Assembly: GCA_010645155.1 (NCBI GenBank)
Contig: CM021317.1
Coordinates: forward strand, 11,225,683-11,289,682
Source: Tigriopus japonicus
Lineage: Eukaryota > Arthropoda > Copepoda > Harpacticoida > Harpacticidae
Direction: 5' to 3'
Length of the DNA stretch: 64,000 nucleotides
This document shows positions 24,801 through 33,387 of the stretch, piece after piece. Under the pieces are notes generated by a model. That model did not search any database, was not told where the DNA came from, and saw nothing but the letters and a program-made list of their open reading frames with translations. The translations under genes and the position numbers were made by a program. Positions within the stretch are counted from its first letter, which is position 1; each line of letters begins with the position of its first letter.

Positions 24801-27596
24801 CGGATCATCGAGTCGATCCTCGCACATGCCGAGTGGTTTTTCAATAACGAGCCCGTGGATGAACACGCCGTCTCGAGTTTTGTTCTCGACCTCGCTGAGC
24901 CTCAAACGGTGATCGCCCGAACGGCTCAGGAGAGCGTTCTATTAACTAACCTCCAAAAACTCGAGTATCAGGGTAAAGTCCAGAGCCCTTCCCGAGATAT
25001 GAGTGCCAAAGAAGTGGTCTCGAGTATTATCTCGGCCGCCCAACGAAAAAAGAATCGGCCGAGTGCCCCCTCTCACAAAGTCAGTCCCAACCCGATCATG
25101 ATCAATAGCCAAAGAATGGAGCCGGAACGCCTACAGACCCCGCCCATGAGCGAAAACAGCTCGCGACGTAATTCCGAGAGTATGATGCAAGTCACTCCCA
25201 CTGACTCATCTCCTAGTCCCAATTTGGGCGTGGCCTCAAACAATGAGAGGAGAACATCATCCAGGAGTGGCGAAGCCTCTTACTTGAATCTCCCATCCAG
25301 CTCGTACATGAAAAAGATCTCGGCGAGTGCAGAAAACATCAACCGGGTTTGCAACTTGAGCGTTCAGCAACTACAAAGTTCGCCATCTCGAAAGTTTCCC
25401 CTCACCGAATCCACCACCACATATCAGAACGAGTCGAATCGCGAGTCCCCTGGGAAGTCGCATTTCCGATCAGAAATACTCCCCGGTGAGAACTTGACAT
25501 TTATTTCGTACTAGACCAGTTTAATTTTGGTTACCAATCGGAATGACATATCAATCGTGGGTATGTTTGATGAGAGAGCGACTCAATTTCCAGGAAAACC
25601 CGTGCCGTCCTCTTGAGAAGAGGATAATGACCACTTAGCAAACGTAGTAGCCCATTAAGGTATTTAGGACAGTCGTGTTTGCTCGTTGCCTACTAATCCA
25701 TTCCGAATGGTGTGCTCAAACTATAAAAATATACCAATTGGCCCAAATTTCATGCCTTGAGTTTGGACTCAATACTTACGAGACGAGAATGCGGTTGTCC
25801 TTTCGGATCTTCATTCAATTAACCTCGCGTTGTTGCTCATTTGTTCGTTTCAAGAATACTGTTTTATAATAAGACTTGTCTTCATAGGTCCAGAATCTCC
25901 GACGCTGGATGCGTGGAAGAGTAATTCCGATCAGATCTTGCTGCAAGACCCATATCCCACCCAAGCCTATAACTCTGACCCCGCGGATGCCAAAAGCCGA
26001 TTTTTAAACCAAACCTATTTCAAACGGAACGCCGATCCTCGATTGCCCATCAATCGCGTTCATTCTGCTTCCAATCTCATGGAGGGTTTGGCCGAGTTCA
26101 GCTCCTCGAAAACACCACCCATTGCAAGTCCACTTAAGCGACATCAGTTCCAAAAGAGTGCCACGGAATCCCTTCTGATCGTGGATGAAAAAAAAGCAGC
26201 AACTAAGAAGTTGAATGACGACGGCAACAAGACCAGAACCGTCAGAACCGTGACTCCCACGAGAGACCAGGAAAAAGAAGAACGGGAAAAACACGAGGAA
26301 CGTTTGGTCGACGACTCCGAACATTGTAAGTGGTCAACTTGCCTCAGCATAAATATCCAAGTAAATCAAAACATGTTTGTCCCTTGGTATTTCAGGTAAA
26401 CTCATCAGTCAACTAAATACGTTTGATGAGTCTTTGCGTCTGCTTATCGATCCCAATTCTCAGTCTGACCCGGATTCACACGTCAAAGCCCATCCCCAAC
26501 GTCGAATGTCATCCATAACCGTTTTAAACCCCTCCTCGAAACCTCCGTCCTCATCCTCGTCATCAAGTGCAATTTCCAATGCCAAGACCACAAGAAGCAT
26601 CAGTGTGGGTGGTCGACCTCCTCCATTGGCTCTTAAGGTATGACTACAAGCCAGTTTTGATGCCGTAATATTGTTCCGAGAAGGAGAAAGTTGATCTGAT
26701 TTGCAAGGAGTCCGTTGATTTGTGCATGTCTTGCAAATTCGTGGACAAAAATCCGGTGATAATCGGCTTTGAGAGCAGGAGGCGGAGGAGGAGGCAAGAA
26801 AACAAGATTCATGCAAAGAAATTGGGTCATTTGTCTCCGCAAAAAAAGTGAAACTGTCTGTCTGCCAACGAGAATGGGATAGGAATGTGCCGTGGATTTC
26901 GCCAAAACCGATTGAATTGCAGTTCGAATATTTGCCATTTAGCTTATCTGATTTTTTTCCTATCTTTCGCAGGACAAACGCAACCAAGTGAGTCGGAAGA
27001 GCGAATTGAAGCGCGGGAAATTGGTGGACAAGAAGAAGCAGCCCTCGCCCACTTTGATAAATCTGAAACGAAACGACTCCTTGAATAAGAAGGAAAAGCA
27101 GAACGTGAACATTCGACAAAAGGCGGCCGAAAAGGAGAACAACAACGCTGCTCAAAAGCTTTGGGAAGAGCATCTCTTAAAGGATCCCACAGCAGCCTCC
27201 AAGATCATCAAGACCTTAAGCAATCAATGCCAAATCAAACGGAGAAACACCGTCGGGAGTCCCAATGATATCGAGAATCAGAGTCGCAAAAGCCACTTCT
27301 CCATGAACAACCACCGGCGCACCGCCCCAATGACCATTGGGCATCGTTGGTCGTCCATGGACAGTGCCGGGAGCAATGAGGATGAACCCACTGAACCGGA
27401 AGAGCCCAGGACTGAAGAGGACGAGGATGAGCACATTGTGGGAAAAGAATCAGAGAACAAACGCCTCCGAGAATTCGCTTTGGCCATTTCCGAGGTTGGC
27501 AGTCAAAGGTCGTCGGAAGTTCGCAACGGGTCTCCCGCCAAGGACAATAGTAATCCCCCTCCGAAGATGCCTTCGTTACTCGAGTCCCAAGTCTGA
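100..27596 (+). CDS. ARHGAP21/23: PDZ-PH-RhoGAP protein, ARHGAP21/23 family (whole gene span)
   Basis: A Rho-family GTPase-activating protein expected to act at cell junctions or Golgi, where family members stimulate GTP hydrolysis by Cdc42/RhoA. Exons traced by GT-AG signals and phase: 100-288, 350-571, 3769-4011, 5306-5405, 5605-5738, 6662-7088, 7389-8687, 10047-10184, 19023-19262, 19758-19941, 22635-22770, 22838-22927, 23041-23386, 23602-23850, 24250-25485, 25888-26325, 26396-26637, 26973-27596. They sum to 6,537 nt, exactly 2,179 codons with the stop. Domains by residue: PDZ about 190-290, PH about 1090-1197, RhoGAP about 1333-1530. Human ARHGAP21 is of similar size with the same domain order. 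The 5' end may lie upstream of the window: a splice-acceptor-like CAG ends at 48 and the frame is stopped at 34-36. I am sure of the family and less sure which paralogue branch it belongs to. Confidence 0.93.
3239..3364 (+). CDS. ARHGAP21/23: Alternative first coding exon of the RhoGAP gene
   Basis: An ATG at 3239 opens a 42-codon frame ending YKRRA at a gtgagt donor (3365). It ends in phase 0, as exon 2 does, so it can splice directly to the exon at 3769. An in-frame TGA lies two codons before the ATG (3233-3235), which argues that this is a start exon and not an internal one, although an internal acceptor after the TGA cannot be excluded. The isoform would replace the 137 residues of exons 1-2 by 42 and keep PDZ, PH and RhoGAP (2,083 aa by my count). 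Upstream, 3000-3230 is rich in CAC/GTTGTT repeats with no clear promoter element. Confidence 0.55.
3769..5738 (+). CDS. ARHGAP21/23: RhoGAP gene, PDZ-domain exons 3-5
   Basis: Exons 3769-4011, 5306-5405 and 5605-5738 encode the PDZ domain. Its carboxylate-binding loop and first strand read NFGFTLRHCIVY, close to the GFGFTLRHFIVY of vertebrate ARHGAP21. The later strands and helix read ETIFVKSVKPEGPAYRAGM, then GDRIMSVNGEQVAGKTYSHV. The split is phase 0 after exon 3 and phase 1 after exon 4 (Gly codon G|GT), and exon 5 ends in phase 0. The domain binds C-terminal peptides of junctional or cytoskeletal partners in relatives. The long insert found in the vertebrate PDZ between the first and second halves is shorter here. 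A hAT-type MITE (4077-4273) lies in the intron just after exon 3. Confidence 0.93.
4077..4273. mobile_element. hAT-type MITE, copy 1 (in RhoGAP intron)
   Basis: A 197-bp element flanked by exact 8-bp duplications TTATAGAC (4069-4076 and 4274-4281). It shares long blocks with the copy at 33388-33634, for example GGGCCCACAAATTAGCGATC and AAAGAGCTTTGGGCCCA. The right end matches the family terminus GCCCCTG. The left terminal repeat is worn (CACACCACAAACC where the other copy has CAGGGGTCGGCAACC). It is non-coding. Confidence 0.85.
6662..8687 (+). CDS. ARHGAP21/23: RhoGAP gene, linker exons 6-7
   Basis: Exons 6662-7088 (tttacag acceptor, phase 1 donor) and 7389-8687 encode about 575 residues between PDZ and PH. 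Most is Ser/Pro/acidic and probably disordered. It includes RS/RK-rich runs (PKKSSRSRKQKSDSPSR) and an acidic cluster near 8104-8160. One segment, about 7780-7890, is different: VTFFVNEHDKTKLVDILHKA followed by a Lys/Val helix-like stretch looks amphipathic and structured. I do not recognise it as a named domain. The 3' end is unusual: the only donor in the required phase 1 is a GC site (CAACAAG|gcagga, 8688-8689). Confidence 0.85.
8688..9352 (+). other. ARHGAP21/23: Read-through end of exon 7: possible short isoform 3' UTR
   Basis: If the GC donor at 8688 is not used, exon 7 reads on for four codons to TGA at 8702-8704 and would give an 876-residue protein with the PDZ domain but no PH or RhoGAP. 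An AATAAA occurs at 9347-9352, about 640 bp downstream, and could serve as an intronic polyadenylation signal. The sequence between is AT-rich and non-coding. Confidence 0.4.
10047..10184 (+). CDS. ARHGAP21/23: RhoGAP gene, exon 8
   Basis: A 138-nt exon between tatttacag and ACAG|gtaggc, phase 1 in and out, encoding a Ser-rich then acidic linker (DGGSSLSSPK near its start, NALIMDRIREEGADSETVTT near its end). It keeps frame with the exons at 7389 and 19023. Its length is a multiple of three, so it could be skipped without a frameshift. No domain is visible. Confidence 0.75.
15768..15802. repeat. (TC)n microsatellite
   Basis: About 17 uninterrupted TC units within the large RhoGAP intron. Long frames on both strands across it are translations of the repeat (Leu-Ser or Arg-Glu alternation) and not genes. 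Confidence 0.9.
16540..16562. repeat. (CT)n microsatellite
   Basis: About ten CT units followed by a CTTT-interrupted pyrimidine tract to about 16600, some 260 bp upstream of the alternative first exon at 16858. Confidence 0.85.
16858..17059 (+). CDS. ARHGAP21/23: Alternative first coding exon of the RhoGAP gene (PDZ-less form)
   Basis: An ATG at 16858 (context gtgaaaATGacg) with an in-frame TGA at 16843-16845 opens a 67-codon exon starting MTEKKKYSMVEKEQIYLMF and ending with Asn-rich residues at AATT|gtgagt (17060). It ends in phase 1, exactly the phase of the exon starting at 19023, so the splice gives a continuous frame. The resulting 1,328-residue isoform would have PH and RhoGAP domains but not PDZ or the long linker. 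The upstream stop, good donor and phase match make chance unlikely. Transcript evidence would be needed to prove the promoter. Confidence 0.6.
17262..17875. mobile_element. Decayed copy of the 41151-41570 MITE family, interrupted by another element
   Basis: The two flanks of the 17364-17758 element (from GAGAATAGAGCGTGCGTACC near 17262, and from CCTAAAACTATTTTCTTC to about 17875) align in order with the two halves of the element at 41151-41570 (GAGAATAGAGCATGCGTACC, then CCTAAAACTGTTTCCTTC, then GTGTCACGA and TTCTTGATTTAG-like words). This is therefore an older copy of that family, split by a later insertion. Its outer ends are too worn to place exactly. Confidence 0.6.
17364..17758. mobile_element. 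TA-flanked MITE with CCGGGTG ends, inserted in another MITE
   Basis: About 395 bp bounded by inverted ends: CCGGGTGTTTCAAAAGAAAC on the left and, on the other strand of the right end, CCGGGTGAATCATAAGAAAC followed by the shared GGAACA. TA dinucleotides sit directly outside both ends (17362-17363 and 17759-17760), as for Tc1/mariner-superfamily insertions. There is no coding capacity. Assignment to that superfamily is inferred from the TA flanks and ends only. Confidence 0.65.
19023..19941 (+). CDS. ARHGAP21/23: RhoGAP gene, linker exons 9-10
   Basis: Exon 19023-19262 (tttttttag acceptor, phase 1 in and out) and exon 19758-19941 (cccttgcag acceptor, AAGAA|gtaagt donor, phase 2 out). They encode a His/Ser/Thr-rich linker (homopolymeric Ser and Thr runs from TCT/ACA repeats around 19085-19150) followed by a conserved-looking segment (EETDEKNLRRASYLRATKNE) before the PH domain. 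This is where the full-length and PDZ-less isoforms converge. Confidence 0.85.
19942..22634 (+). other. RhoGAP intron before the PH exons
   Basis: About 2.7 kb of intron. It holds short tandem steps, GATC repeated at 20229-20246 and GGTT repeated near 21405-21426, and no transposon end or exon that I can support. A reading frame at 22505-22948 overlaps the PH exons in the wrong frame and is not coding. Confidence 0.6.
22635..23386 (+). CDS. ARHGAP21/23: RhoGAP gene, PH-domain exons 11-13
   Basis: Exons 22635-22770, 22838-22927 and 23041-23386 encode the pleckstrin-homology domain. Strand 1 is EIKQGWLQIKVMALEGK, ending at AAG|gtataa. Strands 2-4 include SWKNVYVVIRSNRMFMYKDK. The C-terminal half has KRKNVFRIKTNLGSEYLCQA and the invariant Trp of the last helix in MKEWITAIEDSN. 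The KRKNVFR motif is shared with vertebrate ARHGAP21/23. In relatives this PH domain binds phosphoinositides or Arf1-GTP for membrane recruitment. Introns of 67 and 113 bp separate the exons, and phase 2 entry at 22635 matches the AAGAA end of exon 10. Confidence 0.92.
23602..23850 (+). CDS. ARHGAP21/23: RhoGAP gene, exon 14 (PH-RhoGAP linker)
   Basis: A 249-nt exon (tttgcag acceptor, CTAG|gtaagt donor, phase 1 both sides). It is Ser/Thr/Pro-rich and then basic, with KRDKKTLMGKMAKQWKKIQH just upstream of the catalytic domain. The basic Lys/Trp stretch may contact membrane or the PH domain, which is inference from composition. Its length is a multiple of three. Confidence 0.88.
24250..25485 (+). 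CDS. ARHGAP21/23: RhoGAP gene, catalytic RhoGAP domain (exon 15)
   Basis: A single 1,236-nt exon, phase 1 in and out, carries the whole GAP domain and about 215 residues after it. The domain opens GVPLESCPMSEDPNHERVPK. The catalytic arginine finger is the Arg of GVYRVPGNTAAV, about residue 1373. The downstream Lys/Asn block KNLAIVFGPTLVRP holds the conserved Asn and FGPTL motif that contact the GTPase. DVNVVSSLLKSFFRKLPEPL is the typical helix around the LPEPL motif. All key residues are present, so the protein should be an active GAP. The remainder (KEVVSSIISAAQRKKNRPS, then Ser-rich) is likely disordered. Confidence 0.95.
25888..27596 (+). CDS. ARHGAP21/23: RhoGAP gene, C-terminal exons 16-18
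   Basis: Exons 25888-26325, 26396-26637 and 26973-27596, with introns of 70 and 335 bp. They encode a long, mostly disordered tail: a Lys/Arg/Glu run near 26180-26310, a Ser run near 26545-26570, a possible helix (NVNIRQKAAEKENNNAAQKLWE) near 27105-27170, and an acidic stretch near 27370-27440. The protein ends SLLESQV, then TGA at 27594. The last four residues fit a class I PDZ ligand (S-x-hydrophobic). I recognise no further domain. Confidence 0.88.
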
Positions 27597-27670
27597 CGAG
27601 TCGTCTCGTCGATTTGTATTTATTTGTTGATAAGTCATTACTGCCTCTTTGTATTTCGGATCATCGTCAG

Positions 27671-27745
27671 GAGGAAATCGAATCGGATCAGACCGATGAT
27701 GCATTTGTGTTCGCAAAGGCGGCCAAAGTCAGTCAGGTCTTCTGA
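27671..27745 (+). CDS. ARHGAP21/23: Possible alternative terminal exon of the RhoGAP gene
   Basis: After ATCATCGTCAG at 27661-27670 an open frame of 24 codons (EEIESDQTDDAFVFAKAAKV and four more residues) ends at TGA 27743-27745. It would be reached in phase 0 if the CAA|gtctga site at 27590/27591 were used as donor, removing the normal stop in an 80-bp intron. The donor is weak (no G at -1), so use is uncertain. The acidic, non-repetitive coding appearance is the main support. Confidence 0.35.
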   Translation, partial: EEIESDQTDDAFVFAKAAKVSQVF

Positions 27746-28061
27746 CTTTTTCTTGGTGATCGTTCAGTTTTTTTCAGCTCCAAGTCCATGATCCAACTTT
27801 CAATCAAAATGAAGCAGAACACGATTAACATAAGCAAAACTGTTCTACAACTCATCTGTGATATGACAACAAAAATCCTTTCAAAATTAGTAGTAGCATG
27901 TGTCCACTTACAGTAAAATGATCACATACATACCCCACCGACTCGTCATCGTCATCAATAATCATCATCATCATCATTATCAATCATTTCAAACTACATG
28001 TGTAGCCATTGTCTGGAGTCTGCCTGTGCGCTCTTAGTGGTTAAACAAAGCAAAAGACAAA

Positions 28062-28067
28062 AATAAA
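28062..28067 (+). terminator. Candidate polyadenylation signal of the RhoGAP gene
   Basis: The first AATAAA downstream of the stop codon, about 465 bp into the presumed 3' UTR. Another AATAAA occurs about 435 bp later, near 28497. Choice of the first is by proximity only. Confidence 0.4.
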
Positions 28068-29771
28068 GAAGTATGCCATCCAGAACACTTTGATATTAGC
28101 GAGTGTCAAGTCATCTGCTTTTTGCTAAACCTCAATGGTAAACCGGTCAAACAGCCTAAGAAGTCCAGTAATAAAAAACTAACCCAGCCAAAACCTCATC
28201 CCAAGCAATCAAGATTTTTTGGGTGGAATTTTTTGGCTGCGGATGACAACAAATTCATGAAGGATGCCAATCTCGATGTTGAATTTCCTCTTTGAAATGT
28301 TGTCAATAGGAACGGTGACATGCGTGATGTAATGAGACAAAGCGAGAATAATCATCAAGAGTAAAAGAGGCACATTATTGGTGGAGCATGTGAAAAATAA
28401 TTTTAGACTAATAGCTAGGCTCGAAGCTCCTTAGTCTGCCAGAGATTGGCTCTTAACAATAAACATTTCAGTGATCGAAACAACCAAACTAAGGGAAATA
28501 AAGCAGATCTGTTTCGCTCCAGCAAGGATTTTTTTTGATTACGTGGCTAGATCCCCCCGAGGCGTCCTCAAGGGACAATGAACAATTCAAGGTACAACTC
28601 GTCAAATCATCCCTTTGAAGCTCATAACAAGTGCCCTAGAGTGTTCCCATCCCAATTGGCTTGTGCAAAAAAAAAAAATCCACCAGGATTTCGGAGGTAA
28701 CTTGTCACGATGCTTCCAGCCCAGTTTGCATAAGTGGCGTCAAGGACCCAGGAAACATATGTATACCGAATGTACCAATGTGTATGCTCGTATGTACGTA
28801 TGCACATGTTGTTGGCTACAAACAAACTTGACATCACGATCCTGTCACATGCGCTGTCAAAACGGAGACCCTCACGAGCAGGTTGCCCGCCACCACCAAA
28901 ACCACTACCACCTCCACTTACATTCTCACTTGAAATTGGCATCAACTAGCTAGTGGTTGGTGGTAGTACATTCAGGGCACTCCGAGGACGATTTGAGGAA
29001 GGTGAGTGAGTGTATTTGTACGTCATGTATGTGTGACTGAGTGAGTGAGTGAGTGCAAGTCTTGGAATGATAGCAGACCAGAAATCCCTACTAATAGGGA
29101 TTTCTGTCGAGACGACCATCTTCTTGGACCTACTCCACGATTGGTACAATTCTTGGTGGAAGATTTCTGCCAAAGAGATTTAAAGTCAAGAGGGACTATC
29201 AGCCGGCATCTCTTAAAAAAATGTTTTGACCTGAGCGCTCAAACCTCTAGTTTTGAGCACAAAATAAGGATCGATTGGAAAATCTCTGGAACTCTAACCA
29301 AAGAACAGAATGTGTACGGTCCTTATATTGTCGCATCATTGATTTCTAGACTGCTTGATGAAATAAGACCGACCACTTGGATACACAAGACAAAGTATGA
29401 ATCTTTTCGTGCTTGCGCTACACTTCGAAGGTGAAATTCTGGCGTAAAAGAAGAGCAGAAGAGACTAATCTTCCTTTTGTGCCATTCTTGGTCTTAAATC
29501 AAGGAAAGAAAGTGTCCACTTGAAAAAAGCATGGATTCACACTGAGTAGGGCTATAAACGAGTCTTTGCAATGACTCATAGAACTCAAATCAAATTCAAG
29601 TTTTCCCCAAAATTGGAGATGACTCAAATCCTGTTCCGGGACTTTCAGTCTTTCACGAGTCTTTGGAAGTAGGACCAAGCCAAACAACTTACAATATTAT
29701 GATACAAAACTTTAAATGAAATGAAATTCAAATCGTTGACATGAATTGAAAATCCTCGATTTAAACCTTAA

Positions 29772-30156
29772 TATATGAGATGTCAAACTCAGGGTGGTGT
29801 GATGTTTTGCGGAGCCAAACGAAAACTAGACTCGCAACCTCAAACAACATGGTCGTAAAACGGCAGGCCGCATGTTGTCGCACCTAATTCAAAAGCGAGA
29901 GCACACCAAAATCAAATCAGATAAACCGGCCTCGAGTTTATACTTGTGACAACTCCTGTGTTTGAAACGCAGCAGATAGGGATAGTATATACTCGACGAA
30001 TGCTAATTCGACTTGATTTTGGTATCCTCTCGCTTTTGAATTAAGTGCGATAACATGCGTCCTGCCGATTTACGACCATGTTGTTTGAGGTTGCGAGTCT
30101 AGTTTTCGTTTGGCTCCGCAAAACATCACACCACCCTGAGTTTGACATCTCATATA
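29772..30156. mobile_element. Fold-back element with about 150-bp inverted arms
   Basis: The left arm starts TATATGAGATGTCAAACTCA and the right arm, read on the opposite strand, starts identically. The arms stay nearly identical for about 150 bp (about 29772-29925 against 30003-30156), leaving an unpaired centre of about 75 bp. There is no coding capacity. Flanks are AT-rich (CCTTAA / ATTAATC), so the target duplication cannot be fixed: TA or TTAA are both possible. I do not recognise the family. Confidence 0.8.
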
Positions 30157-30394
30157 ATTAATCTATATTAGTGGTCCCATTTTGTTCAAAAAGCCAGTAT
30201 TAATGCGCAAGTTCAAGTCTGCAAGCCTCAGGTCTTCGTCAGAGAAGCATTGCCAAGTTTTTTGGCAGATGATTTTAAAGAAAACCAACATTCTTGTCAC
30301 CTAGATGACTGTTGCATGATTCAACATACCTTGAATACATTTAGCTTGGGTGCCCACTCTTAATCTCAAAGTGAACAACTCGTCAGAGCTAGAG

Positions 30395-30951
30395 CAAAGA
30401 GTACGATCAAAAAGTGCGCCATCTTGTGGATTTCATGTAGCAACAGCTCGCAGTTCCCATGATACACATATTTTTGAAGATCACAACGGTGAAATATCAA
30501 TTTTGGACAAACTAGATGTAGTATCCTGCTCCCGAGTATGCCCCTCCCGACAATGCATCTATTACCCCCTATAAATATCTGTCTCCAAGTCAATAAACAA
30601 CTAGTCATTCACAACACTCGGTCATGCTACACTAAAGTGCCTCAAATGTTGACTGAGTATTGTTAATGGACTTGTGGTGGTTTTGGGTTGAAATTATTGG
30701 TAAAATCCCTATCAAATTGGCATGGAAATCTGACTAATGAAAAAGTAAATCAGGCATGATCTATGCCAAAATTCATCAGAAAAACACTTGAGGTTCTATT
30801 TGTAGTTCAACCATCAACATTTTAGGCACTTAAGTTTGTCCAAGAAAGATGAATAACCGTTGCAATCTTCAAAAATATGTGTATCACGGGAACTGCGAGC
30901 TGTTGCCACATGAAATCCACTAGATGGCGCACTTTGTGATTGTACTCTTTG
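30395..30951. mobile_element. Palindromic MITE with CTCF-like motifs, copy A (interrupted)
   Basis: Inverted arms of about 100 bp, starting AAAGAGTACGATC on the left, carry GCGCCATCTTGTGG (30416-30429) and, at the right, CCACTAGATGGCGC (30917-30930). The interior matches copy B at 40377-40811 (for example GGTTGAAATTATTGGTAAAA). Compared with copy B it contains an extra 115-bp solo LTR at 30517-30631. The ends are more worn than in copy B, so the limits are approximate. Flanks share the word GTCAGAGC, which could be a duplication or chance. Confidence 0.75.
30517..30631 (+). mobile_element. Small solo LTR, copy 1, nested in MITE copy A
   Basis: 115 bp that begins TGTAG and ends CTACA, the TG..CA terminal inversion of LTRs. 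It contains a TATA-like CTATAAATA and an AATAAA in the expected order. It is flanked by CTAGA / CTAAA, a 5-bp target duplication with one change. The 3' third (ACTAGTCATTCACAACACTCGG) matches the second copy at 31027. No internal retrotransposon region is adjacent. Confidence 0.75.
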
Positions 30952-31026
30952 TCAGAGCAAGCCTTTTTCAGGAAGCAAAGTTGAGCTTTAATCAAAGAGA
31001 AAAGTGACAATCAACATCCTTTTCAG

Positions 31027-31155
31027 TGTAGTATTCCCGCCTTGCTCCTCGTACTATGCTCGTGCTCACTCCTAGTCATATATATTACCATGTATATAAA
31101 CCCATATCAAAATGAATAAAGTATCTAGTCATTCACAACACTCGGCCAAGTTACA
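31027..31155 (+). mobile_element. Small solo LTR, copy 2
   Basis: 129 bp, begins TGTAGTATTCCC and ends GTTACA, flanked by an exact 5-bp duplication TTCAG (31022-31026 and 31156-31160). It contains TATATAAAC and AATAAA. CTAGTCATTCACAACACTCGG near its end is identical to copy 1. LTRs this short fit a TRIM-like element or a small gypsy/copia family, and the superfamily cannot be told from the LTR alone. Confidence 0.8.
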
Positions 31156-31160
31156 TTCAG

Positions 31161-33387
31161 GTAGAAAGGGTTGTTGTGAGTGCTTCTGTTTAATCGTTGG
31201 TCCTAATTTGTGATTACTCTGCGTGACTTTTTTTATTTTTGAACACAATAATATCTATTAACACATATAGTACTTGAGCTCTACAGAATTTGAAATGTGA
31301 AGAGAAATCAACTTTAAGATGGAAGCTGCAATTTTGGCAACAAGTTTAAGTTGAGGATAGCTCTGAAAGCAAGAGACTTTGCCCTGTTTTGCCTCCATCT
31401 AGGGGCGATTTCTGTAACCTTTGGTTAAACTCCAAAATCTTAGAGAGCGGAGGGTCAAAGGAAGAAATTACAGGAGCAAACTACAGCAAAACAATCCTGT
31501 TTTGCTCTGCGACTGAGTAATGTTTGATGAAAAGTAATTCTAATCTGACAAAATTAGTTTTCAAAATTATTCTTAAATTTCATTTAGTTTTACAAGAAAT
31601 TTTTGTGGCTAACAACATTGTGAGTAATCATGAGTGACCAAATGTGTCTGCATATTTACTCAAGAAATGGTGGGAATCTTGTGTCCAAAAGACCCAATGG
31701 TCAATTTTTTACAATATTAAACACTGGGTGTCATGCTTCTGAAGTGCAAAAGACTTGTAAGTCATATCTATGTAAGTATAAGACTCACAAGTCATTTTTA
31801 AACTAGCTTTTGTAACAAAGACTTATAGGAATTGAGCTTGAGTCATTGGTTGATATGCAAAATGACTCTTGACAGCACTAGCTCTGAGCGCATTTCATCA
31901 GTCGGGCAGTCTGTGGTTAGAATGAACTCGCTAGAATGAACCACGTGAATGAGCAATTTTGCCAGAGACTCCCTCAAATCGTAAACTCTGGTTTTGAATC
32001 ACTTAACTAGTTGTGCTCAACTTCAAATCCCATGGCACCCATAGTGAAGCCTTGGTGAATCACTAATAGTTTCAAAGTGACGTTTCTTTTCTCAAGTTCC
32101 CGCATAAAATGGCCCAAAAATTCATGACAAAAACAACTATTCCTTTCTTCTTCCTTTTGCTCCTACATCGAATCATGGAATTCCAAATGAAAACCAGAAG
32201 ATGAATCATTAAGAGAACAATTTACTTCCTTGCCTCAGAACTAAAGGTGTCTTTACACAGGACTAATAAAAGAAAGGAGAGTCTTCACTCTTTTGAGTCA
32301 TAATTTCACCTTAAGTCGTGCATAGATGTTCATTTCTTAAAAATGATGGTAATATGTAGTTGGTGTTTTAAGGCTGAATCAAGGTGACCAGGTTTAGCTT
32401 TCAAAAGCTAAATATAACTTTTTTCAAGATTTGTGGCGAAGTTTAGCTTCAAGAAAATATTGTTTAGCTTTTTTTTAGAACGGCTTTATTTCGCCGTTCT
32501 TATTTTTTTTCTCTAGCATTTTCATATCACCTTTAGCTTTTCTGTATTTTTTTCGGATTTTGACTGAACCTTGCCAAATTTTGCAACTCCAAAGTAGATA
32601 AACCACTTCTTCGACATTTTTTATAATATTAATATGATCAAGACATGCTCTTGAAATAAAAAAAATGAAGTATTCTTGTTGCTGGTAAAATCAAGACTTC
32701 ATAAGCATAAAAGTCAATATCTTAGGGGCAGTTTTTGGAGGCTTGTTACTTTTTGTGTTTCATTTGTCGTCTTGCAGGAGCAGCGGCGATAGACAGTCGA
32801 AAAAAGCGACCTCAAGCGGCATTTATAGCATTTCTTCTAATGGAAAGTAGAGAAATTCCAAAAATACGCCCGTCACTTTGCTAAGTTTGAATGCCTCTTG
32901 TAAATCCCCAGTGATTTGAAATTGGCAGAACTTAACAAGTTGTTTATTATGATATCAAGAAGCAGTCTTAAATTTTATGGACATCAAGATTTTTGCCTCA
33001 TTTTGAAGTTATTATGGGTTTAAAATGTCAGCTTCAGTTTCAAAATTAGTCACCCTGTACATATGTGGAGGGAGAAAAAATGGAAAAGGAGAAGGCAAGA
33101 GGTGCCATTAAGCAAATCAGAGTGACCAATTTCAGACCGTCAAAGAGGAGTTGGGGAAGCTTTCAGACTTGTGGACTTTTGAACACCATTGTGACAAACC
33201 AAAACAATTTTGATGCATTACAAGAACATAACTTTTGAAGTTAGAATAAATGGCTCTAGAATGAATTAAAAAAATAAAAACACAAAACACTGATAAAACT
33301 TGCATAAAAGCAAAAGAAGTTACTACATAGACCTGGTCTCTTAGTACTGTGTACACTCCACATTTTGAATTGCGAGACTCTATAGAC
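31161..33387. other. Intergenic, repeat debris
   Basis: No gene seen. At 32385-32545 a block repeats the word TTTAGCTT in AT-rich DNA, beginning after GGTGACCAGG, and a matching terminus AGTCACCCTG occurs at about 33048. These may be the ends of one degraded non-coding element. The rest is AT-rich sequence without recognisable features. Confidence 0.4.

Noticed and set aside
29045..29434. 129-codon plus-strand frame downstream of the RhoGAP gene
   Set aside because: No recognisable motif and no regulatory or splice context; I cannot support it as a gene.
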